Counted from the first letter of the stretch, positions 32,753-46,030 are shown. The stretch: 64,000 bases of DNA from Atherix ibis (GCA_958298945.1 OY282609.1:68358220-68422219); one strand, 5' to 3'. Translations and numbers: made by a program. The notes: generated by a model not told the origin, from the letters alone.

Positions 32753-35329
32753 ATTATACTGATATGTATGTTATTTCAAGTTAATTTACCGGTAAAGTGC
32801 ACTCCAACGAACGGCAATCCTAATAAAAGAAGATTCATATGATCGTAGCTAAGACACCACCGCCGATCCTCGTTATCTTGTTCGACCACCGCGTGGCTAA
32901 TGTCACAGACGATGTGGTCACAAACGGAATAAGAAAGCCAGTGAAATTTTTCTATTAAACTAATTCATAACCATTGAATAGGGGAATTGTAACCTAGACT
33001 TTTTCCATGGTACAAGAGCAAATGTTACAGCGCTTATTTTAAATACTTCGAATTGTGGCGAGAATTTAGCTCTGATTGTGGTTTTAGCTATGGCAATGAA
33101 AGGATTGACGAATACTGTACTGTCTGCCCTACAATTCCATTGCCAGTGCACCCTGTTCTATTTTGTCGGTAAAATCTGATCCCTGTTATGATCGTTTGCC
33201 ATCGTTGCGAGCATTTGTTTGTTTTACACTAACCATAGTTACTAATGATGGCAACATATTTCTTCTATTATTACTGTTGTTGCTACTGTTGCTGTTGCTA
33301 TTCTTGATGATGACGATGATGATGATGTTCATGATGGTAATAGCAAAGTTTTTAACAGTACACAAAATACACTGTACGCGATTGATACTTGGCTGCGGTT
33401 TAACAACAGTTTTCGTTTACAAGCAACAATTTACTAGCCAACTTAAACAGGTATCAACTCAATCAGATATTTTTAACGAGAAGGGCAGTCAGTCCTAACT
33501 ATTTAACGAACTAACATAAGCCAATCAACTAAACTAATGTTTTCACTTAAACAATTCTCATTTGTTTATTTTTGACAAAGAAATCAGTGTTTTAAATGAT
33601 CATATAAAATGTATCCGATCATGCGACTTTTCTCCTTAACTTTCCAATTCCAAGCCGTCAAGCTTGTACCCGGACTGTTTGCGTTTAATATGACGGAGGT
33701 CACGCACCACTAGTGGGGCTTTGTATCAATTGTCAATTATTTAAACTATTTTTTGTTAAGGCCAGTTCTTTAACAAAATCTTAGATAATATTTGATTAAA
33801 ACTAATATTTTAAATATTATTTTCCGAAGTCGGTAGGTCAATATGTGAAGAAAAATTAAACAAAAACTCCGCAAATGAAAATGAACAAGTAAAAAAATAT
33901 TTATTGTTTTAATATTGTATTAGTTTTGATCCTAAATTTAATAAATAAATTTTTTATAAATTTATTATTTTGTTGTTGAAAAAGTTTACTTTACGTTTTC
34001 TGACAGTTTGTACGATTCTAGGTGGATCAGTTTTATTATAGTGTCCTGTGAAATACTGTTCGAGCATTTCAAAAGGATCCTCCACAAATCTTCTTTGTAG
34101 GATAAATATCCTGTACGGATAAATTTTCTATGGGGTCATATTTAAAAAAAAATGTTATCTTGTTTTTTATTTTATAGAAAATTTATACATAATTTCGAAC
34201 AACGTTAAGGATGTAAAGTTAATTGGTAAAGTTAACCACAGTTCTGATAGAAGAAAATTATTTAGATACTGATTTATTTTTTAAAATATTTTTTTAAATT
34301 TAATTTCAACTTTTTGATTTATTTAATTTTCTTTTACTAATTTGTGTTATTTTTAAAAAAAAATTCATATTACTTAAGCTTTGTTTTTGTTAACCATAAG
34401 TATAATTTAAGAAAACTATTTCGTCATAAAGTTTATTTAAAAGAAATTGATTATTTTATAAAATGGACATGGTAATTATATAAAACAATATCGAAATATA
34501 ATACAAAATTGGGAGAGACCGATAGAATCAGATGAAAAGTCTCATAAACCATTTAGCACGTTTTTCGTGACAAAGTGAATTACTTTCGTTACACATTGAT
34601 GAAAGCTCATAAAACAATAAATAAACAAGAGCAATTCTATTTAGAGATTGGTAAAAATTAAAACAAGGGAGTTAGTCAGAAGTTTATTTTATGCAGAAAA
34701 ACTTTGTACAGATTTCGAGTATAAATAAAAATAAATAAAAATAAAACAAAAATTATACCAAGAAAAAGTATTTGACTCATGAAATGAGTAGAGGAGCCCC
34801 ATATCGATTTCGAGTCTTTTCTTTAAAGGAGAATCACTACCCAAATGATGATGGAAATTTACTTCTTTGCTTTAGGATAAACGTTTTTTTTCTTTTCTAA
34901 TTGAATTGAAGCTATTTTCCAGTCGGCAGACATTACATTGTAGATTATTTTGTAGAAATTTCATAAAATTTCTACAGAAATCGTGACAGCATTCGATTTT
35001 GTTTCTGGGTTTTGAATATCTTTTGTTAGTCAGACAAATGTTGAGTTACGTAGATTGTGGAACTGCACAAAGAGCGCGAATAATATTAATTGGAAATTCA
35101 GTTTTCTATATTTCAGATTCTCTTTTAATTCATATTTTAATTGCATAAAACAAATGTCTGATTTCTAATGAAATCTATCCAAAATTTGTTTAAAAAAAAA
35201 TTAATTTTTCGGTTAATAAGCTTTTTTATCGGAATATTCCTTATTAGAAAGAATAATATGAAAAAACTGTCGGAATCGTCCTCTTCTGCTTGGGTAAAAT
35301 ACAGATAATTAATTGTGAAATTGAAGAAA
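32753..35329. other. Unassigned stretch
   Basis: From 32753 to about 33500 base composition is mixed and short open frames occur on both strands; a trinucleotide run lies at 33267-33337. From 33500 to 35330 the sequence is AT-rich and I see nothing supportable. Confidence 0.5.
33267..33337 (+). repeat. Imperfect TTG/CTG and GAT trinucleotide microsatellite
   Basis: Runs of ctgttgttgctactgttgct followed by gatgatgacgatgatgatga. The leucine-rich open frame at 33163-33498 is produced by this repeat. Confidence 0.85.
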
Positions 35330-38275
35330 TTTTATTGTCGATTGAAAATTTGACAGAAATTTTATTGACAGAAACTTTGACAGAAAATTTCCACTGAAAA
35401 TTTCTACGAAAAGTTTTTATTGAAATTTCAACCGTAAATTCTACTGAAAATTCGACTAGAAATTTCAATCGTAATATCTACGGAAAATTTCGACAACAAA
35501 TTTCGTTTGAAAATTTCGACTGCAAATTTCGGCTGAACTTTCTACTGAAATTTCTACTGAAAATTTCTACTGAAATTTCTACTGAAACGTTTCTACTGAA
35601 AATTTCTACTGAAAATTAGACTAAAAATTTCTACTTAAAATTTGGACTGACAATTTCGAACTGCAAATTTCTACTTAAAATTTCAGCTGAAATTCGACAA
35701 AAAATTTCGACCAAAAATTTGTCCTGAAAATTTCTACTAAAAATTTCCACTAAAAAATTCTACTGAAATTTCTACTGAAAATTTCTACTGAAAATTTCTA
35801 CTGAAAAGTTCGACTGAAAATTTCTACTGAAAATTTCTACTGAAAATTTCTACTGAAAAGTTCTACTGAAAATTTCTACTGATAATTTCTACTGAAAATT
35901 TCTACTGAAAATTTCTACTGAAAATTTCTACTGAAAATTTCTACTGAAAATTTCTACTGAAAAGTTCTACTGAAAATTTCTACTGAAATTTCTACTGAAA
36001 ATTCTACTGAAAATTTCTACTGAAAATTTCTACTGAAAATTTCTACTGAAACGTTCGACTGAAAATTTCTACCGAAAATTTCTACTGAAATTTCTACTGA
36101 AAATTTCTACTGAAAATTTCGACTGAAAATTTCTACTGATAATTTCTACTAAAAATTTCTACTGAAAAATTCTACTGAAATTTCTACTGAAAATTTCTAC
36201 TGATAATTTCTACTGAAAATGTCTACTGAAAATTTCTACTGAAATATTTTGCTGAAAAATTCTACTGAAACATTTACTGAATTTCTGCTGAAATTTCTAC
36301 TGAAAATTTGTACTGAAAATTTGTACTGAAAATTTCTACTGAAAATTTCTACTGAAAATTTCTACTAAAAATTTCTACTGATATTTTCTACTGAAATTTC
36401 TACTGAAAATTCTACTGAAAATTTCTAATGAAAATTTCTACTGAAAATTTGTATTGAAAATTTCTACTAAAAATTTCCACTAAAAATTTCTACTAAAAAT
36501 TTCTACTGATAATTTCTACTGAAAATTTCTAATGAAAATTTGTACTGAAAATTTGTACTGAAAATTTCTACTGAAAATTTCTACTGAAAATTTCTACTAA
36601 AAATTTCTACTGATATTTTCTACTGAAATTTCTACTGAAAATTCTACTGAAAATTTCTAATGAAAATTTCTACTGAAAATTTGTATTGAAAATTTCTACT
36701 AAAAATTTCCACTAAAAATTTCTACTAAAAATTTCTACTGATAATTTCTACTGAAAATTTCTAATGAAAATTTCTACTGAAAATTTCTACTGAAAATTTC
36801 TACTGAAAATTTCTAATGAAAATTTCTACTGAAAATTTGTATTGAAAATTTCTACTAAAAATTTCCACTAAAAATTTCTACTAAAAATTTCTACTGATAA
36901 TTTCTACTGAAATTTCTACTGAAAATTCTACTGAAAATTTCTACTGAAAATTTCTACTGAAAACTTGTACTGAAAATTTCTACTAAAAAGTTCGACTGAA
37001 AATTTCTACTGAAAATTTCTACTGAAAATTTCTACTGAAAATTTCTACTAAAAATTTCTAATGAAAATTTCTACTGAAAATTTGTATTGAAAATTTCTAC
37101 TAAAAATTTCCACTAAAAATTTCTACTGAAATTTCTACTTAAAATTTCTAGTGAAAATTTTGACTGAAAATTTCTACTGAAAATCGCTACTGAAATTTCT
37201 ACTGAACTTTCTACTGAAATTTCTACTGAAACATTTACTGAATTTCTACTGAATTTCTACTGAAACGTTCGACAGAAAATTTCTACTGAAAATTTCTACT
37301 GAAATTTCTACTGAAAATTTCTACTGAAAATTTGTATTGAAAATTTCTACTAAAAATTTCTACTGAAAATTTCTACTGAAATTTCTACTGAAATTTTCTA
37401 CTGAAAATTTCTACTGAAAATTTCTTCTGAAAACTTCTACTGAAAATTTCTACTGAAAATTTCTAGTGAAAATTTCTACTGAAAATTTCTACTGAAAATT
37501 TCTACTGAAAATTTCTACTGAAAATTTCTACTGAAAATTTCTACTGAAAATTTCTACTGAAACATTTACTGAATTTCTGCTGAAATTTATACTGAAAATT
37601 TCTACTCAAAATTTCTACTGAAAATTTCTACTGAAAATTTCTACTAAAAATTTCTACTGAAAATTTCTACTGAAAATTTCTACTGAAAATTTCTGCTGAA
37701 ATTTCTACTGAAAATTTCTACTGAAATTTCAACTGAAAATTTCTACTGAAATTTCAACTGAAAATTTCTACTGATAATTTCTACTGAAAATTTCTACTGT
37801 AATTTCTACTGAAATTTCTACTGAAAATTTCTACTAAAAATTTCCACTGAAAATTTCTACTGAAATTTCTACTGAAAACTTCTACTGAAAATTTTGACTG
37901 AAAATTTCTACTGAAAATTGCTACTGAAATTTCTACTGAACTTTCTACTGAAATTTCAACTGAAACATTAACTGAATTTCTACTGAAAATTTCTACTGAA
38001 AATTTCTACTGAAAATTTCTACTGAAAAATTCTACTGAATTTCTACTGAAAATTTCTACTAAAATTACCACTGAAAATTAAACTAAAAATTTCTGTTCAA
38101 AATTTGGTCTGATAATTTTGAACTGCAAATTTTGACTTAAACTTTGAGCTGAAATTTTCGACTAAAATTTTCGACCAAAAATATCGACAACAAATTTCGT
38201 TTGAAAATTTCGACTTAAAATTTCCGCTAAAAATTTCAACTGAACATTTCAAATGAATTTACTACTTTTCCGATA
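35330..38275 (-). repeat. 13-bp satellite array, opposite orientation and diverged
   Basis: More than 200 units of TTTCTACTGAAAA, which is the complement of TTTTCAGTAGAAA, the variant seen at 5064-5260. Edges at 35330-35700 and 38080-38275 are strongly decayed, and 12-base units (loss of one A) are common. A 232-bp block is tandemly duplicated near 36300-36763: the gatattttc marker is at 36380 and 36612, and tttgtattg at 36448 and 36680. The latter recurs at 36836, 37081 and 37331. Short open frames at its left edge only read through repeats. Confidence 0.95.
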
Positions 38276-39994
38276 AATTCTGTTTGTTTTCTTATTTTAA
38301 ATTAGACCAGTTCGAGTATGTATTTAGGTTAATACACTTTGCTAAATTGATCGTATTTTCATTGCAATAAGAATTTTCACACGAACGAAAATTGAATAAC
38401 AATTGAACAATTTAACATTATTATTCCATTGTTGATGTTCATATAATTCTATAAATTGAATCGATATAATTATACTCTAATAAATGGTACCCTACTTTCT
38501 AAGTCTATAAAAGGTGTCTTTATTTACGTCTCTCTTTTTGTGGGATATCTTATTGTAGGTGTTTACTTTAAACCTTCTTTTGCAATACAGAAGATGGGGC
38601 CAATGATTGTAATGGCGTTACTTTTGCATGACTTAAATGGTACTACTTTGATATTGTATCAAGGAAAAAACTGACAAATTTTGTACTAATAAAAAAATGC
38701 GAAACTTTAAAATATTTCACTTTATAGTATTGAAAGTTTTGGAAAATTTCATTGAAAGAATACATCTTCAAAATCAATAATTAAAATATGTTCAAAGAAT
38801 CTATAGTATATTTAGATAGTATTTTATGGGCATTATTAGCATAAGCAGATAAAAGAATTGTGCTGGTTCTACACAGTACGAGTCTAGATCAGCAAGATCG
38901 TGATCTACTTTCTGAGGTACAATTGATAGGATACAGTTTGTCGTATTTTTATTAGCCACAATTTTACATGAGTTGGAGTATACCTTAAAAAAATTAATTT
39001 GATTTGTTGTTTTATATTGAAAATTATGTTATATTGTATAATGTTTGGGGTAACCGTACATGGTGAATTTGGGCATATTTTTGTAAGAAACGTATTGGGG
39101 TAATAATATCAGTTATATAATGTTTGATAAAAAATTGATAGAAACATTTATTTTGAAAATTCGTTTAAGAAATTTGTTCAAAATAATTGTATGAGAAAAA
39201 TTTGTTCGAAAATGATATTTTTTCGATTTTCTCAAAACTCACGTTGATTACATTAATATGGGACAATTATAAGTAAGCATTGCCCAATTAAATTTGATAA
39301 GACTGTATACAAAGAAAAGAAAATAATCCCAGTTGAAGATTGTTTAAATCGTGTTACTGAAAAATGTCTCCATTCCTGATAATTGAATTACGAGTAAATC
39401 AATTGAAAAATAGCCAGCGCTATTGGAAATAACTTGTATGAATATCTAAAATTAGATTACTTCTGGGATGCAGGTGCAATAGTTCTTTTACAGATCACCT
39501 ACGCAAATTTTGGGCTTCACACACCATCATCATTAAAAGAGCATTTGTTGATATTGGCACCCAACAATTTGGAATAATGCTTTCGGATAGCACCTACGTA
39601 GATTCGTTAATCGTGTCAGCATATTTGACTATGTCTGTTGCTCCTCTTTAAGTCACCTCGTTATTTTTCAACGTGGTAAAACTACATCATCTCTAAAAGT
39701 GCATAGTACGTTGGTACTATGGAAACCAGACAGCAGAATAGAATCGACATTTTATTGGGAGGAAAAAAAGTTCAGATTTCAATTTATAAGTTTCACTTTG
39801 TGTGTAGAGGTTTCTAAACCTGCCAACAATGTAAGCACCAAAAACTAACCAGCTATGAGCGTTGATCTGACGTACTTTGTTGTACTCGTAATATGGCAAT
39901 TCTCAATAATACACTAGAATTGAAACTAATGCTCCCTAGTTGCCCCAAAGAGTATCTCAATTTCAAATTGAAATGATCGTATTTTATTGAACAG
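38276..39994. other. AT-rich stretch without an assigned gene
   Basis: An open frame at about 38456-38674 on the plus strand encodes a hydrophobic stretch (VFIYVSLFVGYLIVGVYF) but has no clear start or splice borders. The rest is AT-rich; composition rises from 39440 towards the exon candidate at 39995. Confidence 0.45.
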
Positions 39995-40074
39995 GTCAGA
40001 AAAAGAGTTACGAATCCGTACGAATACGTCTTACCAACCGCTGCAAACCAAGATTCCTTACAAGATCTTCAGAG
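39995..40074 (+). CDS. Candidate internal exon, unrecognised
   Basis: An 80-base segment between an acceptor (tcgtattttattgaacag) and a donor (AGAG then gtatga). It reads 26 codons plus two bases with no stop (containing VTNPYEYVLPTAANQDSL). Its amino-acid and base composition differ from the AT-rich flanks. I do not recognise the protein. Chance cannot be ruled out for a single exon. Confidence 0.33.
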
Positions 40075-40457
40075 GTATGAAAATATTTAGACGTCGAGCT
40101 TGTTACAGTTTAGTTCAATGAACTTTTTTGGCGCGTTCTTACCCAGAACCGTACCATGAAATAATCGAAGAGTCTAATGTCATTTGCAGGGTGATCATCT
40201 AACAGCACCGAGTGGGTTTCCATCCATCCGCCTTTTTTTATTGTATTTAAATTGATTGGGTTGGAAAACAGATTTGAATCGGACAATCATTTTCCGATTC
40301 AAACTTCAAAACAAACGCAACAAAGTAGAAAAAACCAAGAAGAAATAATATTACTTTTTGGTGTTTCTAAAGAACACTAACCGAAGAATTCTTAAAGTTT
40401 TTTTGATGCTGAACATGAAGTAGTAAGTAGGTAGTAGGAAGATGAAATCACGATTAT

Positions 40458-40487
40458 GAAGATGACGATGACGACGATGATGATGTC
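40458..40487 (+). repeat. Short GAT/GAC microsatellite
   Basis: gaagatgacgatgacgacga followed by tgatgatg; imperfect trinucleotide repeat. Confidence 0.75.
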
Positions 40488-41039
40488 TGCGTACACGTAA
40501 TAAACTCCCGAAAATAAATTAAAGATTATTGAAAGATGAACTCAGTTACGGTTACACAATATCCTACACTTGCTGTTTATCGAGTGGGTATTGGCTTACC
40601 GTCAGGTGAATCAAGTGAACAATCTTTTTCGGCCTTTAATAAATATCGTGCAGTAAGAATGTGGCTCATTCCTTGCTGTGGTGCATTTAATTCCACTATT
40701 GTCGTAGAACCCTTTGAATAAATTTCAAAGCTTAGAATTTATATTTGATTTGTTTTCATTTTACCATTAATAATATTTATGACACACCACAAAATTCCTT
40801 CATTTTATTAATAGGAAATTGTCGGACGATAGCATCTACAAAAATTGATTCAGTCCCTAAATTATTAGAAATTGTATTCAGGAAATTTTTTATCTTAAAA
40901 TTAAGAATCAACCATGGTAATTAACACATAATATTTTATACTAAAAATTATGCTTATATTTTGGTCTACCTGAATAGTTTTTGGACACCAATTTCAAATT
41001 AATTTCACTAAAATTTTTAAATATTCAGCCAAAATATTG

Positions 41040-41240
41040 CAATTCAGATTTTTATGTACAATTTTTACTAAACAATTTCTCCTGAACACATTTTACTGAA
41101 CAATTTTTACTGAAACATTTTTACCTTTTTTATCGAAAATTTTTATTGAAATTTTTACTGCAAATTTCTACTGAAATTTCTATTAAAAATTTCTACTGAA
41201 AATTTGTACTAAAAATTTCTACTGAAAATTAATTTTTTCG
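41040..41240 (-). repeat. Decayed 13-bp satellite remnant
   Basis: Units such as tttttactgaaac and tttctactgaaat occur in loose tandem. The orientation matches the 35-38 kb array. There are perhaps a dozen recognisable units. Confidence 0.75.
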
Positions 41241-43286
41241 AGTTTAATAAAAATTGGAGTTTTTCTGATTGAAGAATTATTTTTTCTTTCAACACGCTAA
41301 TTTTTCTTTATGCGCATTTCAAAAGTTTTTATAACAGATTTTCTCAATAATAATTATGGAAAAGTTTCCCACATAAATTTTTTCCATGTTTTGTTTTATT
41401 GTCAATTTGAAGCAAAAAAAAAAAATTAACTTAAAAAAATTATACATTAAAATCAAATAATGGTGAAGCATTTTACCAGTTTTCTTGTTATTTAAACTGA
41501 AACAAATTGCCAATTAGTAAATAATTTGCTATAAAAATATTATAACTTCATAAGTCGTCGTTTATGTTTGAATTTCTATGAGAACCACAAACTACACGAT
41601 TTCTTCTAATAAGCAAATCGTAATTTTCAGTTGATTTAATAGTTCTTGGATTTTATTCAAACAAAAGTAAAATGATCAGATTTTCAATCAATCAGGTAAT
41701 GAGATAATTTTGCAAAAATTAAATTGGGGCCATACCGGTGGTAGGAAGCTTACCTGTCGTATGCACTTAATACGGACTATCTTTGGTACGTAAATGCCGG
41801 AATTCACGACACTAAAATGCGTACAGTACTTGCTGTTATTGCTCTATACAAACATCGACTATCTCAGTTAATACCTTTATTGAAACCTGAATAGTATCGT
41901 GTACAACTCCTACAATACGTCAAAATAAATCAATTGATTGATCTCGTTTTATTTATGTCCAATTCAATTTCGATCACTCTTATGTCAGCCACTGGAACAA
42001 CAAATTGCGTTTAATTGAATCGCAAGATCTTGAAATTCTTTAGCGATCATTTCAAGTCTTTGTCGTCGCGTTATTCAGGCAGACCATCGAGTCCGTGTTT
42101 CGTCTAGTCTACCACGTAATATTTTCATTCTTTCAGGTTATCCACGAATTCTCTTAAACCGCCGAAGAAACAGGGAGATGGAAACAATGTAGTATTATTA
42201 TTTTTATCATTATTGGTAAAAGACGCCACTTGACGTGTACCTGTATTACGCTGACGGTACATCACAATACAGTATCTTAGCGATTATATTGTATATATTA
42301 TTTTGGATGTATTTTCCCTTAAAAAATTATGTCTTAACAACGATCCAAGTTGATGACATAAGCTACTAACCAAGAATTTTCTAATTACTCTAATAACGAA
42401 ATTTTGCAAAATCTTAGAGTGCCACTAAAATTGTGAAACAATATTAAGTAACACAGCACTTTCGAAATCAGGTGAAATAAACTTAGAAATACTACAAATG
42501 ACTCATTTTAATTAAAAAAATTAATTTTTTTTTGCAATTCATAAACCTTCTCTTCTATCCGAAAATGGTAAAAGACTGTATTCTATTAATGCACTTAATC
42601 CAATTAGCTGCAAACTTTGTACGTAAGTTTCCTATAATTTGAAAGTATTTAATATCAGCTAAATTATCCGTACATAAATATATCAATTCAGTCAAGAAAA
42701 AAATTATTATTAACAGTATTTTAAGCCAAAGTTGGTTTGGTAAGGTGTCGATGGAGACTAAAAATTTTCCGAACAACAAAGGCGGGGAATACCTTTTATC
42801 ATGATCGCCGCCAGTAATTGAATTGACAGAAAAAAATCGTTGAGTGTCAATTGATATTTATTTACTTTCGATTAAATAAACAAATCCACTTTCTAATTGA
42901 AACTATGGAATAGATTTCGCAGTTGTATCTATCATAGTCCAGACTTATTTGGAAAAAAAATAGCTTTGGTGTGGCGGCGTCGGTGTCTATTACAACAGTT
43001 CATAAACTATCGGCAGGACAACAACGCACTCTTAGAACGTATTGCATTTGCACGCTTCGACAGATTTTATTTTATTGAAATTGTCGTGATATGGCTTATA
43101 TTATTTGAAAATTCAACAAAATCAATAAGCCTTCTAATTAAAAAGTGATAATTAAAAGGTGAAACGTAGTTAAGTAATTCTTGCAGACGTTAAAAAATAT
43201 CTTTTTAATCCATGAAACCTTTTATGGTAAATGATTTAACATTAGGTCTTGTAAGGGACCGAAGAAATCGTTTTATTAAATATATA

Positions 43287-44569
43287 CGAGGGTCATTCAA
43301 CAAGTACTTAGCCTCACCGCCCGATGGAACTTCTGTCACAAAAAAAATTTACCATCGTGCAGTACATTCTTTTAATAGCCTACTGTTTCAGTCGATTCCC
43401 TTTATTAGTTTTTTTTTGAGAGCCTTTGAAAACGACCGTGTCGGTCGGTTGCACAAAAATGGAAAAAGAACAATATCGTTCGGTGATTAGATTCTTGTTT
43501 TTGGAAGGGAAAACGCGCAGCAAAATCAAAGATCGCTTGGATGCTGTGTATGGTGACTCTTCTCCTTCGATGGCGACCGTCAAGAATTGGTTCAACGAGT
43601 TTGTTCGTGGCCGCACGTCGGTTTTTGATGAGCCACGCCCAGGTGCCCCAAAAACGGCTGCTACGGAGGAAAACGTTAAAAAAGTCCACAATCTCGTGTT
43701 GGCAGACCGTCGATTGAAGGTTCACGAGATAGCTGAGACTGTGGGTATCGCAGTAGGAACGGTGCATCATATTCTACACGAAGAACTGGGCATGAGAAAG
43801 CTGTTGGCGCGATGGGTGCCGCGTTTGCTCACACCGGAAAACAAGCGCAGCCGTGAGACCACATCGGCGACGTGTTTGGCGCTGTTTCAGCGCAATCCAG
43901 CGGAGTTCTTGCGTAGTTTCGAGACGTTCGACGAAAATGGATTCACTGGTACACACCAGAGACCAAGGAACAGTCGAAACAGTGGACTTCACCGGCGAAC
44001 GTGCTCCGAAGAAGGCGAAGACTGTTCGATCGGCCGGAAAGGTGATGGCCACCGTTTTCTGGGATTCACAAGGTGTGATCCACATCGATTACCTCGAGAA
44101 GGGTAAAACAATCACGGGGCGCTACTATGCTGACTTATTGGGGCGATTTGACATCGAATTGAAGAAAAAGCGGCCCCGCTTTGCGAAGAAAAAAGTGCTG
44201 TTCCACCACGACAACGCGCCGGCTCACACCTCCGCCGTCGCCATAGCCAAATTGGTCGAATTGCGCTACGAATTGCTGCCCCATCCACCGTACTCTCCAG
44301 ATTTGCCCCCCAGTGACTACTTTTTGTTCCAAACCTGAAAAAACCACTCGCCGGGAATAGATTTGGGTCGAATGAGGATGTCATCGTCGCCACGAAGGCC
44401 TATTTTGCTTCCCTCGAGAAAATGTATTTTTTGGACGGGTTAAAAAAGTTAGAGCATCGCTGGGCCAAGTGTATCGAGCTTGAAGGAGATTATGTGGAAA
44501 AATAAATTGCCACCTTTCCAAAATTTTCGTTTTTCTTTTGTAGGCTAAGTACTTGTTGAATGACCCTCG
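43287..44569 (+). mobile_element. Mariner element B2
   Basis: A 1283-bp element with perfect-looking ends (CGAGGGTCATTCAACAAGTA and complement) and TA on both sides (43285-43286 and 44570-44571). It is close to identical to B1 over its whole length. Its terminal repeats are better preserved than those of B1. Confidence 0.95.
43459..44505 (+). pseudogene. Mariner transposase B2 with three frameshifts
   Basis: The start is ATG 43459 (MEKEQYRSVI). The N-terminal DNA-binding region and linker (WVPRLL) are intact to about 43935. A one-base loss right after the first catalytic motif (FDE, then AAATGG where family members read a Thr-Trp) shifts the frame. A second one-base loss near 43990 shifts again; GERAPKKAKTV through HHDNAPAHTS and YSPDLPPSDYFLF is then readable. 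A third one-base loss near 44328 shifts the end, and the C-terminus stops at 44503-44505. The three catalytic Asp codons are present but not in one frame. Confidence 0.92.
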
Positions 44570-44665
44570 TAGTTATTAAATCTTAGTGGAAAATATTTAA
44601 AGTTAATGAAAATTCATAATTTTCTCAAGATAATAAATCACAGAAATAAAAAGTTTATTTTACAA

Positions 44666-44714
44666 CCCTTTTCAAACCACAAAACGGAGTATTCATTTTG
44701 TGGTTTGAAAAGGG
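44666..44714. repeat. Perfect 19-bp inverted repeat
   Basis: CCCTTTTCAAACCACAAAA (44666-44684) and its exact complement (44696-44714), with an 11-base loop. It lies between mariners B2 and D, 38 bp before the latter. Confidence 0.88.
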
Positions 44715-44751
44715 CAGCGCTATTCTTTTATGGTAATTGTCAAATATTGTA

Positions 44752-46028
44752 TTGGGTGTATAACTTAAAAGTGCGGGATTTTTGGCAAACTTTGAGTGTT
44801 TATTTTAAAAAATTGTTACAATATATTTTATTCAAAGTATTGTCCATCGGAAGCCACTACTTTTTCCCATCTTTCTGGCAACATATGGATTCCGCGCCAA
44901 AAAAACTGCACCGGTTTTGAGGCCAAGAATAAATCGAGCCAATTTTTGATGCCCTGTTCTGAAGTAAAGCGTATTCCGGTGAGGGCGTTTTGCATGGATC
45001 TAAACAAATGGTAGTCGGACGGGGCAAGGTCTGGGCTATAAGGCGGGTGAGGCAAAACTTCCCAGCCACTGTTTTCTAAATAATTTTTAACCGGTCTTGC
45101 AACATGAGGCCGAGCGTTGTCATGATGGAAAATTATGGCTTCGTGTCTGGTCGCATATTCCGGGCGTTTTTCGGCCAATGCTCACTTCAAACGGATTAAT
45201 TGTGTTCGGTAGAGGTCGCCTGTGATCGTCTGGCCCGATTTCAATAGCTCATAATAGATCACACCCTTCTGATCCCACCAAATACAGAGCATTACCTTGG
45301 CGCCATTGATATTTGGCTTTGGCGTTGTGATTTGGCTGGTTGGCCGGGCTTCACATACGATTTTTTGCGCTTTGGGTTGTCGTAATGAATCCATTTTTCG
45401 TCGCTAGTAATGATTCGATTTAAAAACGACTTCTTTTTCTGCCGTTCAAGCAACATTTCGGACATGCAAAATCGCCTTTCAACGTATCTCGGCTTCAATT
45501 CATATGGGACCCAATTTCCTTGCTTTTGGATGAATGCTGCTGCTTTCAAACGTTTTGAAATGGCTGCTTGAGTGACTCCCAATGATTTTGCAATTTCTTC
45601 TTGAGTTCGACAACAGTCTTCGTAGAGTAATGCCTCCAAATCTTCATCTTCAAACTTTTTTGGCTGACCTGGTCGTTCTTTGTCTTCCGTGTCAAAATCA
45701 CCACTTCTGAACCGCACAAACTATCTCTCGCACGTTGAAATCGATGGAACATATTCAGGATAAGCTTCGGTGAGCAATCGCTGCACTTTTTTTCAAATTG
45801 AAGAAGTAAATCAACACTTCCCGCAAATGGGACTTTTTTGGTACGAAATTCAACATTTTTGAAGCAAAAAAAAACTTTGTTGTTTACACTATTTCGTTCA
45901 ATGACTAATCGAGAATGAATGACAGATGTTAAGCCTCCAAAATGCCATATGAGTTATTATTAACACAAACCACGTGTAAAAGTTATGCCATCTGTTGTCA
46001 ATCCCGCATTTTTAAGTTATACATCCAA
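44752..46028 (-). mobile_element. Mariner element D
   Basis: A 1277-bp element with ends TTGGGTGTATAACTTAAAAG and a near complement, between TA dinucleotides (44750-44751 and 46029-46030). Its terminal repeat shares GTGTATAA with the C family but is otherwise distinct, as is its transposase. It starts 183 bp after B2 ends, so two mariners of different lineages sit almost side by side. Confidence 0.92.
44828..45856 (-). pseudogene. Mariner transposase D with several lesions
   Basis: The start is ATG 45856 (MLNFVP). A small deletion near 45770 breaks the first helix-turn-helix. The frame that follows has TAG 45721-45723 before VRFRSGDFD, then reads through the second helix-turn-helix (LGVTQAAISKRL), the linker (WVPYELK) and the first catalytic motif (SDEKWIHYDN, Gly to Ser before Asp) to about 45340. 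After a frameshift comes VMLCIWWDQKGVIYYELL, ending at TGA 45182-45184 in place of an Arg codon. The last part keeps HHDNARPHVARPV and YSPDLAPSDYHLF with both Asp residues and stops at 44828. The relatives are in the mauritiana/cecropia range; the subfamily is not certain. Confidence 0.9.
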
Positions 46029-46030
46029 TA

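Larger units (their letters stand above)
40075..43284. other. Unassigned stretch with a small satellite remnant
   Basis: Contains a GAT/GAC microsatellite (about 40458-40487) and a decayed satellite piece (41040-41240). A good acceptor (attttcattctttcag) ends at about 42138 and is followed by a short open stretch to a stop near 42190, but this is weak. The rest is AT-rich with nothing supportable. Confidence 0.45.

Noticed and set aside
33163..33498. 111-codon frame with a leucine run and a methionine run
   Set aside because: The low-complexity part comes from a trinucleotide microsatellite and there is no splice or start support.
35244..35468. Minus-strand 74-codon frame rich in Phe, Ser and Val
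   Set aside because: It reads through decayed satellite units; the apparent peptide repeat is a product of the 13-bp unit.
8742..44569. B1 and B2 as one segmental duplication
   Set aside because: Similarity stops exactly at the terminal repeats, each copy has its own TA duplication, and the flanks differ.
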